11,831 nt of DNA from Desulfomicrobiaceae bacterium. Its GTDB lineage: Bacteria; Desulfobacterota; Desulfovibrionia; Desulfovibrionales; Desulfomicrobiaceae. Shown one piece after another: positions 6,650 through 11,831 of the stretch (positions are counted from its first letter, which is position 1; every line of letters starts with the position of its first letter). The notes below the pieces were generated by a model, which saw only the letters and a program-made list of their open reading frames with translations, did no database searches and was not told the origin of the DNA. Made by a program: the position numbers and the translations under genes. The DNA lies in contig DPEO01000125.1 of assembly GCA_003530935.1 (NCBI GenBank), forward strand, positions 41,259 to 53,089, given 5' to 3'.

Positions 6650-7369
6650 TTACAGGCAGAATCCTTCACCCAGATACACGGAGCGGGCCATGGGGCTGGC
6701 CACGATGTCGTTGGGAGTGCCGGAGAGCACGACGCGTCCATCGTGAACCAGGTAGGCGCGGGTGCAGATGGCGAGGGTTTCGCGCACGTTATGGTCCGAA
6801 ATGAGGATGCCGATGCCCCGTTGGCGCAAGTTGGCGATGATGCCTTGAATGTCGGCCACGGCCAAGGGGTCGATACCCGCGAAAGGCTCATCGAGCAGCA
6901 AGAATTGCGGTTTGCGGATGAGGGCCCGGGCGATTTCCAGGCGTCGGCGCTCGCCTCCAGAAAGGAACGACGCCGGCTGGTCCGCCAGGCGGAGAATCCC
7001 CAGTTCTTCGAGGAGATGTTGGGCCGTGCGCTCCTGTTCGGAGCGTGGGAGCCCGGTATATTCGAGGACGATGCGCAGGTTGTCTGCCACGGAAAGATTG
7101 CGGAATATCGAGCTTTCCTGCGGCAGATAGGAAAGGCCGAGAAGGGCGCGGCGGTGAAGCGGCAGGCGGGTGATGTCATGCTGATCGAGAGTCACCGTGC
7201 CGGCGGACGGGGTGGTGAGGCCGGCAAGCATGTAGAAAGTCGTGGTCTTGCCCGCCCCATTGGGACCGAGCACGCCGACGATCTCGCCGGGCTGCACCTC
7301 CAGGTCGATGCCCCGTACCACCTCCCGCCGTCGGTAGCGTTTTATGAGCCCCAATCCTACGAGGCTCAT
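6650..7369 (-). CDS. lptB: LPS export ABC transporter ATP-binding protein
   Basis: This is the cytoplasmic ATPase of the LptB2FGC transporter, which extracts LPS from the inner membrane and pushes it along the Lpt bridge. All ABC motifs are intact in 239 residues: Walker A 'GPNGAGKTTT' (35-44), the Q-loop Gln84 in 'YLPQESSIF', the signature 'LSGGE' (136-140), Walker B 'FLLLDEPFAGIDP' (from 156) and the H-loop His193 in 'SDHNV'. The 'YLPQESSIFRNLSVADN' stretch and 'DEPFAGIDP' are close to canonical LptB rather than to general branched-chain amino acid ABC proteins, which LptB otherwise resembles. The start overlaps the lptA stop as ATGA. The LptF/LptG permeases are not in the window, as is common since they are usually encoded elsewhere. 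Confidence 0.96.
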   Translation of the reverse strand: MSLVGLGLIKRYRRREVVRGIDLEVQPGEIVGVLGPNGAGKTTTFYMLAGLTTPSAGTVTLDQHDITRLPLHRRALLGLSYLPQESSIFRNLSVADNLRIVLEYTGLPRSEQERTAQHLLEELGILRLADQPASFLSGGERRRLEIARALIRKPQFLLLDEPFAGIDPLAVADIQGIIANLRQRGIGILISDHNVRETLAICTRAYLVHDGRVVLSGTPNDIVASPMARSVYLGEGFCL

Positions 7370-7893
7370 GGCTTCTTCTCCAACAATCCGGGGGTTGTCT
7401 TGGGCGCAAGGAAGATGGCCTCCACCCGTTGTTTGGCGCCGCCGCGCACCTCGCTTTTGCCGTCTTTGAGGTACAAGACGATGACCTCGCCGCGGATGCT
7501 GTTTTTGCCCTCACGAACCTCAGGATTGCCTTCCAGGGTGACGGTTTCGGTGCGGGCGTCGAAGGTGGCCCGTTTCCCGGTGCCGCTGCGGTTTTGGGTG
7601 GTCTGGATGCGCACGTTGCCTTCGGCGACGATGGACCGCACTTTGCCCTGGGGGGATGTGGCCGCGGCCTTGGATGCGCCTTCCTCCAGATGTACGGTGA
7701 CCGTATCGGCCCAGAGCTCCATGTCCTCACGGGTGGCGTGGACCGCGCCGCGAAAGACGATTCGTCCGGCTTTTTGGAGATATTCCATGGAGTCCGCTTG
7801 GATGGCCACCGGCTGCTCTTCTTGGGCAGGCGCAGCCAGGGCCGGAGGGGCCAGGAAGAGACCGAGAAGTATGAGAACAGGGAGCATGGTCAT
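7366..7893 (-). CDS. lptA: LPS transport periplasmic protein LptA (OstA-like)
   Basis: LptA forms the periplasmic beta-jellyroll bridge that carries LPS between LptC and LptD. The 175-residue protein begins with a Sec signal peptide: a hydrophobic core 'MLPVLILLGLFLAPPALA', with likely cleavage after the Ala-rich stretch near residue 21. The mature part has the repeating short beta strands of the OstA domain, e.g. 'PVAIQADSMEYLQKAGRIVF', 'GAVHATREDMELWADTVTV', 'VRSIVAEGNVRI' and 'RGEVIVLYLKDGKSEVRGG'. The start overlaps lptC as ATGA; a second ATG two codons in is also possible. The stop overlaps lptB as ATGA. Sequence conservation in this family is low, so the call also relies on the signal peptide and on its place between lptC and lptB. 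Confidence 0.93.
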   Translation of the reverse strand: MTMLPVLILLGLFLAPPALAAPAQEEQPVAIQADSMEYLQKAGRIVFRGAVHATREDMELWADTVTVHLEEGASKAAATSPQGKVRSIVAEGNVRIQTTQNRSGTGKRATFDARTETVTLEGNPEVREGKNSIRGEVIVLYLKDGKSEVRGGAKQRVEAIFLAPKTTPGLLEKKP

Positions 7894-8450
7894 TTCCTTT
7901 CAGGGTGGATGACGGCCTGGACGCCGCCGGTGGCAATGATACGCTCTTCGGAAAGAAACACCTGGACTTCCGGAGCGTCGAGGTCAAGGCGCGGGCCGCG
8001 CACCTGCACAGATCCCGCAAAGACGAGGCGGGCGTCCGCCTCGTTGTAGCGCATGCTCTGGGCGCTCATGGTGTGGTCGCGCATCTGTGCCGTGAGATTG
8101 CCCACGAGTTCCGCTTCGCCGCGTTTTTGCCACACCTGGCCGTGGAGGGCCGTGGCAGTGATGGGCCCGTGCGGGCTGAAATAGTGGATGCGCGGGGCGG
8201 TGATGCGCAGGGTGTCGGTGGCCTGATCGTAGTCCGCCTGCTGGCCGTCCAGCTCCCACAGAATGGTGCCGTTTTGGCCGTGGGTGAGATGAGGATCGGT
8301 GAGCTGGAGCGTGGCCTGGAGCGGCGGAAGGGAGGGGGCAGGCTCAGGGGTCCACATGCGCAGGGCGATCCACGCGCCGCCGAGAGCGGTAAGGACGCCG
8401 CTGACAAGGAGAACACCCCACCAGATCAGCCGTTGGTCCAATGGGCGCAT
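7890..8450 (-). CDS. lptC: LPS export periplasmic/inner-membrane protein LptC
   Basis: LptC is a bitopic protein that docks LptA onto the LptB2FG transporter. The 186-residue protein starts 'MRPLDQRLIWWGVLLVSGV': a short cytoplasmic tail, a membrane helix at about 9-29, then an OstA-like periplasmic domain with strands such as 'ITAPRIHYFSPHGPITATAL', 'GEAELVGNLTAQM', 'ARLVFAGSVQVRG' and 'EERIIATGGVQAVIHP'. Length is close to E. coli LptC (191). The start was chosen because the protein then begins just before the membrane helix; the frame is open 29 codons further upstream inside kdsC, but that extension is very Arg-rich and unlike the family. With this start the gene overlaps the kdsC end by 25 bases. 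Confidence 0.9.
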   Translation of the reverse strand: MRPLDQRLIWWGVLLVSGVLTALGGAWIALRMWTPEPAPSLPPLQATLQLTDPHLTHGQNGTILWELDGQQADYDQATDTLRITAPRIHYFSPHGPITATALHGQVWQKRGEAELVGNLTAQMRDHTMSAQSMRYNEADARLVFAGSVQVRGPRLDLDAPEVQVFLSEERIIATGGVQAVIHPERK

Positions 8451-8974
8451 ATGGATTCCCAATGTCCTTGAGCGCGGAGGATCAGCTCTACGGCGTCGCG
8501 CACTGCGCCGTTGCCGCCACCGTGGGGCGTGACCCACAGGGCTTGGGCCAGGATCTCCGGCCGGGCGTTGGCGACGGCCAAGGGGAGTCCCACCGCCCGC
8601 ATAGGGGCAAGATCCACGAGGTCGTCGCCCAGGTAGGCCGCCTGCTCCAGGCTCAGGTTTTCGTCGGCCAAGATGCGGGAGAGCGAGTCCATTTTATGAT
8701 GAAATCCCGGGTAGTAATGGGAAATTCCCAATTCGGTCACCCGGGCGCGCACCGCTGCGGAGTCCAGCCCCGTGATCACCGCGAGTTGTAGTCCTCCGTG
8801 GAGCGCCATTTTCATGCCCAGACCGTCGTGGACGTGGAAGCGTTTTTGGATGTGGCCGTGGGCGTCGTAATAGAGTCCACCATCGGTGAGGACGCCGTCC
8901 ACGTCGAGAACGAGGAGCCGAACTTTGCGTGCTGCCTCCACGACGTGGGCAGGAATTTCAAAGGATTGGGGCAT
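8426..8974 (-). CDS. kdsC: 3-deoxy-D-manno-octulosonate 8-phosphate phosphatase (HAD family)
   Basis: KdsC removes the phosphate from KDO-8-phosphate to give KDO for the LPS inner core. The 182-residue protein has a C0-type HAD fold without a large cap. The nucleophile loop 'LVLDVDGVLTDGG' has Asp24 and Asp26. Motif II is 'AVITGLDSA' (Thr68, Gly69), the conserved Lys94 is in 'FHHKMDSL', and the 'YLGDDLVDLAPM' acidic motif has Asp117/Asp118. 'GGNGAVRDAVELIL' near the C-terminus matches the family tail. E. coli KdsC has ITGR in motif II; this protein has ITGL, a departure at a position often occupied by Arg. The frame is open far upstream inside kdsA, but only this ATG gives a normal N-terminus. 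It overlaps kdsA by 17 bases and lptC by 25. Confidence 0.94.
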   Translation of the reverse strand: MPQSFEIPAHVVEAARKVRLLVLDVDGVLTDGGLYYDAHGHIQKRFHVHDGLGMKMALHGGLQLAVITGLDSAAVRARVTELGISHYYPGFHHKMDSLSRILADENLSLEQAAYLGDDLVDLAPMRAVGLPLAVANARPEILAQALWVTPHGGGNGAVRDAVELILRAQGHWESICAHWTNG

Positions 8975-9767
8975 GAGGGAGACTCCACAGGGCTTGGATT
9001 TCCCGAAGTAGCGGCTCGAGCGCGGCAAGGGGCCAGGAATTGGGGCCGTCGCACAGGGCGCGCTCGGGCTCGGGATGGGTTTCCAAAAAGAGTCCCTGGC
9101 ATCCGCAGGCCGCTGCAGCGCGGGCAAGGCAGGGGACGAAGCGGCGGTCCCCGCCGGAGCGGTTTCCTTGGCCGCCCGGCAGTTGCACCGAGTGGGTGGC
9201 GTCGAAGACCACCGGATAGCCGTGGCCCGCCAGGATGGGCAGGGAGCGGAAATCCACCACCAGGTTGTTGTAGCCAAAAGAAGTGCCTCGCTCGGTGAGC
9301 CAGATGCGCGTACCGCCGGCAGCTTCGATTTTGGCCACCGCGCCCGCCATATCCCAGGGCGCCACGAACTGGCCTTTCTTGACATTGACGATACGCCCGG
9401 TTTTTGCCGCAGCCTGGAGGAGGTCCGTCTGGCGGCAGAGAAACGCCGGGATTTGGATGACGTCCGCCACTTCGGCCACGGCTTGGGCCTGACCAGGCTC
9501 ATGGATGTCCGTGAGGATGGGAAGGCCGGTGCGTTCTTTGATCTGGGCAAGCCACTGGAGGCCAAGCGTAAGGCCAGGGCCGCGGAAACTCGCCCCGGCG
9601 CTGCGGTTGGCCTTGTCAAAGGAGCTTTTGAAGATCACCGGGAGGTTCAGCGCTGCTCCCACCTGAGCCACGTGCTGGGCCACTTCCAGGGCGAGCTCAA
9701 GGCTCTCCAAGGCGCATGGCCCGGCGATGACAAAATGGTAGTGGCGGAGTTTGTGGAAAAGATCCAT
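8958..9767 (-). CDS. kdsA: 3-deoxy-8-phosphooctulonate synthase (KDO8P synthase), metal-dependent type
   Basis: KdsA condenses phosphoenolpyruvate with arabinose-5-phosphate to KDO-8-phosphate, the committed step of KDO synthesis. The 269-residue protein has 'FKSSFDKANRSAGASFRGPG' (a family fingerprint), 'ILTDIHEPGQ', 'VNVKKGQFVAPWDM', 'LTERGTSFGYNNLVVD' and 'FDATHSVQLPGG'. Candidate metal ligands are Cys18 ('AGPCALES'), His192, Glu229 and Asp240. From memory, the Aquifex aeolicus metalloenzyme uses Cys11, His185, Glu222 and Asp233, a constant offset of seven, so this should be the metal-dependent class; E. coli KdsA has Asn in place of the Cys. It starts four bases after the pyrG stop and overlaps kdsC. 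The arabinose-5-phosphate isomerase and KdsB genes are not in the window. Confidence 0.96.
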   Translation of the reverse strand: MDLFHKLRHYHFVIAGPCALESLELALEVAQHVAQVGAALNLPVIFKSSFDKANRSAGASFRGPGLTLGLQWLAQIKERTGLPILTDIHEPGQAQAVAEVADVIQIPAFLCRQTDLLQAAAKTGRIVNVKKGQFVAPWDMAGAVAKIEAAGGTRIWLTERGTSFGYNNLVVDFRSLPILAGHGYPVVFDATHSVQLPGGQGNRSGGDRRFVPCLARAAAACGCQGLFLETHPEPERALCDGPNSWPLAALEPLLREIQALWSLPHAPIL

Positions 9768-9770
9768 GGG

Positions 9771-11411
9771 CTATGCCCCGCGTTGGTAGGCCAGGGCCGC
9801 GGCGATGAAGTCCCGGAAAAGCGGGTGCGGCTGCATGGGCGTGGAGGTGAACTCCGGATGGAATTGGCAGCCGAGGAACCAGGGGTGGTCTCGCAACTCT
9901 ACGATTTCCACCAAGGTTTCATCCGGGGAGGTGCCGCTGATGACGAGCCCTGCCGCTTCCAGGCGTTCTTGATAGGCGGTGTTGAACTCGTAGCGGTGGC
10001 GGTGGCGCTCCCATACTTCTTCGGCCTTGTAGGCGGCGTGCGCCAGCGTACCGGGGCGCATACGGCAGGGGTAGGCGCCAAGACGCATGGTGCCGCCCTT
10101 GTCGCAGCCAGGATCCCGGTACTGCATGCAGCCGGAGCGGAAGTCGTACCATTCGCGCATGAGGTAGATGACCGGGTCCGGAGTCAGGGGGTCGAGTTCC
10201 TCCGAGTTGGCCTGCGGGAGCCCAAGGACGTTCCGGGCGTACTCGATGACCGCGCACTGCATCCCCAAGCAGATGCCGAAGAACGGAATGCCTTGGGTGC
10301 GCGCATAAGCGATGGCCTGAATTTTTCCTTCCACACCGCGGGTGCCGAAGCCGCCGGGCACGAGGATTCCATGGACTCCCTGCAAAAGCGCGGGGGCGGT
10401 TTCCGCGGTGACGGTCTCAGAGTTGATGTAGCGGAAGCGGACGCGGGCCCGGTTGGCGACCCCGCCGTGGGTGAGGGCCTCGTGCAGGCTTTTGTATGCT
10501 TCTTTGAGGTCCACGTACTTGTCCACCACCGCGATTTCCACTTCATGCTCTGGATGGTGGAGGGTGTGGACGAGTTGCCGCCATGGGTCCAGGTTGGGAT
10601 TTTTGGCCGCCAAGCGCAGCAGGATGGCGATCTTTTGATCTACCCCTTCTTCGTAAAGCATGAGGGGGAGCTCGTAGATGTGGTTGACGTCGATGGCGGT
10701 AAAGACCGCGTCTTTGTCCACATTGCAGAATAGGGCGATTTTATTTTTGATGTCTTCGGAAAGCTCTACTTCGGAGCGGCAGAGAATGATGTCCGGCTGG
10801 ATACCGAGGCTGCGCAGCTCCTTGACCGAGTGCTGGGTGGGTTTGGTTTTGACCTCGCCCGCGGCCTTGATGAAGGGCACGAGCGTGAGATGGATGTAGA
10901 GTACATTGTCTTTGCCCAAGTCCGCCCGTAGTTGGCGGATGGCCTCGAGAAACGGCAGCCCTTCGATGTCACCCACGGTGCCGCCGATTTCCACGATGAC
11001 CAGGTCCATGTCCTCATTGGCGAGGCTCAAGATGGCACTTTTGATCTCATCGGTGATGTGGGGGATCACCTGGACCGTGCCTCCGAGATAGTCGCCCCGG
11101 CGTTCTTTGGTGATGACCGAGTGGTAGATGCGGCCTGAGGTGTAGTTGTTGTTCTGGCCCAGATGGATGCCCAGATAGCGCTCGTAATGGCCAAGATCCA
11201 GGTCTGTTTCCGCGCCGTCGTCGGTGACGTAGACCTCACCGTGCTGGAACGGGTTCATGGTGCCGGGGTCGACGTTGATATAGGGGTCGAGCTTCTGGAT
11301 GGTGACCCGAAGCCCTCGGGCCTTGAGCAACGCCGCGATGGAAGCTGCTGCCAGTCCTTTGCCCAAAGAGGAGAGCACGCCGCCGGTGACGAAGAGAAAC
11401 TTGGTGGTCAT
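9771..11411 (-). CDS. pyrG: CTP synthase
   Basis: PyrG makes CTP from UTP, ATP and glutamine. The 546-residue protein starts 'MTTKFLFVTGGVLSSLGKGL', the invariant synthetase N-terminus with its P-loop. It also has 'DPYINVDPGTMNPFQHGEV', 'EIGGTVGDIEGLPF' and 'KTKPTQHSVKELR' (188-200, UTP/CTP site). The C-terminal class I glutaminase domain has 'PGGFGTRGVEGK', the nucleophile Cys381 in 'GICLGMQ', and His518/Glu520 in 'QFHPEF'. The length is normal. GAGG five bases upstream supports this start over an in-frame ATG 117 bases further upstream, which adds a non-conserved leader across the intergenic hairpin. CTP is the co-substrate for activating KDO, which fits its place before kdsA; pyrG-kdsA pairing is also known in Pseudomonas. 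A terminator-like hairpin lies 38 bases upstream and may be regulatory. Confidence 0.97.
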   Translation of the reverse strand: MTTKFLFVTGGVLSSLGKGLAAASIAALLKARGLRVTIQKLDPYINVDPGTMNPFQHGEVYVTDDGAETDLDLGHYERYLGIHLGQNNNYTSGRIYHSVITKERRGDYLGGTVQVIPHITDEIKSAILSLANEDMDLVIVEIGGTVGDIEGLPFLEAIRQLRADLGKDNVLYIHLTLVPFIKAAGEVKTKPTQHSVKELRSLGIQPDIILCRSEVELSEDIKNKIALFCNVDKDAVFTAIDVNHIYELPLMLYEEGVDQKIAILLRLAAKNPNLDPWRQLVHTLHHPEHEVEIAVVDKYVDLKEAYKSLHEALTHGGVANRARVRFRYINSETVTAETAPALLQGVHGILVPGGFGTRGVEGKIQAIAYARTQGIPFFGICLGMQCAVIEYARNVLGLPQANSEELDPLTPDPVIYLMREWYDFRSGCMQYRDPGCDKGGTMRLGAYPCRMRPGTLAHAAYKAEEVWERHRHRYEFNTAYQERLEAAGLVISGTSPDETLVEIVELRDHPWFLGCQFHPEFTSTPMQPHPLFRDFIAAALAYQRGA

Positions 11412-11448
11412 GAAAACCTCATGCGATGTCGTGAATGGGTGGTTCAAG

Positions 11449-11473
11449 AAAAATGGGCCACCTGCGGCAGCCC
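11449..11473 (-). terminator. Terminator-like hairpin in the gap before pyrG (upstream-gene terminator or pyrG attenuator)
   Basis: On the - strand GGGCTGCC-GCA-GGTGGCCC (11473 to 11455) can form an eight-pair stem with two G-U pairs and a three-base loop. It is followed directly by ATTTTTCTT, giving the form of an intrinsic terminator. It lies 55 bases after the stop of the PD-(D/E)XK gene and 38 bases before the pyrG ATG. Just upstream is a smaller hairpin, ACCAT-N5-ATGGT (11478-11492). It could simply end the upstream transcript, but the only good -35-like element in the gap lies upstream of it, so it may act on the pyrG leader. Confidence 0.5.
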
Positions 11474-11499
11474 GGGAACCATCTTTCATGGTCTTTGAG

Positions 11500-11528
11500 G
11501 ACCTAGAGGGCAGCGTGGCTTTTGTCAA
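11500..11528 (-). promoter_or_regulatory. Candidate sigma-70-type promoter for the pyrG operon
   Basis: A perfect TTGACA (-35 consensus) occupies 11523-11528 on the - strand, directly after the stop of the preceding gene. At 17 bases spacing the -10 hexamer would be TAGGTC (11500-11505), a poor match to TATAAT. If used, transcription would start near 11493, leaving a leader of about 80 bases containing the terminator-like hairpin. It is the best promoter-like sequence I see in the 117-base gap, but the weak -10 keeps confidence low. Confidence 0.3.
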
Positions 11529-11554
11529 TCAGCCCCTACCTTCAGCCCCTACCT
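11529..11554. repeat. 13-base tandem duplication at the 3' end of the PD-(D/E)XK gene
   Basis: The + strand reads TCAGCCCCTACCT (11529-11541) immediately followed by an identical TCAGCCCCTACCT (11542-11554). Because 13 is not a multiple of three, the second copy shifts the reading frame: the coding strand ends AAG GTA GGG GCT GAA GGT AGG GGC TGA. With one copy it would read AAG GTA GGG GCT GAT TGA. The repeat therefore looks like a slippage product that added a few residues to the protein end. Confidence 0.85.
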
Positions 11555-11831
11555 TCCACCCCACGATTTGGCGTTGGGCGGCGCTGAATTCCACTCCCAC
11601 TTCCAGGACCCGCACCCCTGGGGCGCGGTATTTGGCGGCGTAGTTTTTGGTTTGGATCTGGGTAAGGGCGGTGCCGGTGGGGGTGTCCTGGTGGATGACC
11701 TTGAACTCGAAGATCCACACCGTGTCGTGGTGCCGCACCGTCAGGTCGCAGCGGCCAAAGCTGCTTACGTCTTCAGCGATGATGGAGAGCCCGAGCGAGG
11801 CCAGGTGGCTGTAGAACACACTGGCGAAATA
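11529..11831 (-). CDS. C-terminal end of an AAA-ATPase-like / PD-(D/E)XK nuclease family protein (partial, 5' end outside window)
   Basis: The frame is open to the window edge, giving 100 residues of a longer protein. They contain 'YFASVFYSHLASLGLSIIAE', 'DVSSFGRCDLTV' and 'VWIFEFKVI', then 'ALTQIQTKNYAAKYRAPG' and 'VLEVGVEFSAAQRQIVGWKV'. This is the characteristic C-terminal PD-(D/E)XK domain attached to AAA-ATPase-like proteins (Pfam names AAA-ATPase_like and PDDEXK_9, from memory). The Asp of 'RCDLTV' and the E-F-K triad form the nuclease-like active site. These proteins are often multicopy in anaerobes and their role is not established; defence or mobile-element links have been suggested. 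A GTG at 11817-11819 is internal and not the start. The final residues are changed by a 13-base tandem duplication. It lies 117 bases upstream of pyrG on the same strand. Confidence 0.88.
   Translation of the reverse strand, partial: YFASVFYSHLASLGLSIIAEDVSSFGRCDLTVRHHDTVWIFEFKVIHQDTPTGTALTQIQTKNYAAKYRAPGVRVLEVGVEFSAAQRQIVGWKVGAEGRG

Noticed and set aside
6584..7912. 442-codon open frame on the + strand
   Set aside because: It is antisense to lptB and lptA. No family features are visible, and the lpt genes on the other strand have full motif sets.
8975..9619. N-terminal extension of the kdsC frame through kdsA
   Set aside because: The frame is open, but its Arg/Ser/Pro-rich translation is unlike any KdsC domain, whereas kdsA in the other frame is clearly real. 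A fusion protein is not supported.
9075..10733. 552-codon open frame on the + strand
   Set aside because: It lies antisense to kdsA and pyrG, both unmistakable. Its product is low in complexity (Gly, Val, His, Asp-rich) with no recognisable motif, as expected from the codon bias of a GC-rich gene read backwards.
1..11831. CRISPR arrays, tRNA or rRNA genes, insertion sequences, prophage or attachment sites
   Set aside because: None seen by eye. There are no regularly spaced repeats, no clover-leaf-like stretches in the few gaps and no transposase motifs. Nearly all bases are in conserved genes.

Overview
The window is a compact, GC-rich stretch of bacterial chromosome from a Gram-negative, LPS-making organism. 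The most likely source is a sulfate reducer of the order Desulfovibrionales (Desulfobacterota). The basis is the gene order pyrG-kdsA-kdsC-lptC-lptA-lptB-rpoN-hpf-ptsN-rapZ followed by mannose-class PTS genes and a family II (DHH-type) pyrophosphatase. I recall this layout from Desulfovibrio genomes but could not compare it here, so the taxon is an inference.

Layout. At the left end (1-458, + strand) are the last 59 codons of a GspE/PulE/PilB-type secretion or pilus ATPase and a translationally coupled 93-residue protein of unknown function. A strong hairpin (483-511) separates these from everything else, which lies on the - strand. In transcription order (right to left) this is: the 3' end of an AAA-ATPase/PD-(D/E)XK family protein (cut by the window edge); a 117-base gap with a terminator-like hairpin; pyrG (CTP synthase); kdsA and kdsC (KDO synthesis); lptC, lptA and lptB (LPS export); rpoN (sigma-54); hpf (long form); ptsN (EIIA-Ntr); rapZ; mannose-class PTS EIIA, EIIB and EIIC; and finally ppaC. 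From pyrG to EIIC most genes overlap or are a few bases apart, as expected for one long transcription unit. The larger gaps are before rpoN (105 bases), before the PTS EIIA gene (59 bases) and before ppaC (108 bases).

How the genes fit together. PyrG makes CTP, the nucleotide needed to activate KDO. KdsA and KdsC make KDO for the LPS inner core, and LptB/LptA/LptC belong to the machine that moves LPS to the outer membrane. The second half is regulatory: sigma-54, a ribosome hibernation factor, the nitrogen-PTS EIIA protein, RapZ and PTS phosphocarrier domains whose phospho-accepting histidines are all present. No EIID, HPr or enzyme I gene lies in the window.

The window is mostly a well-conserved core cluster and I see no clearly new system. 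The most notable feature is at the EIIC gene. The start codon expected from the ATGA overlap with EIIB is in a different frame from the rest of EIIC, and the two frames meet exactly at a run of nine T residues. This could be a slippage or frameshift site, a phase-variable tract, a fresh mutation or a sequencing error. Two lesser points are a possible attenuator before pyrG and a 13-base tandem duplication that rewrites the end of the neighbouring gene.
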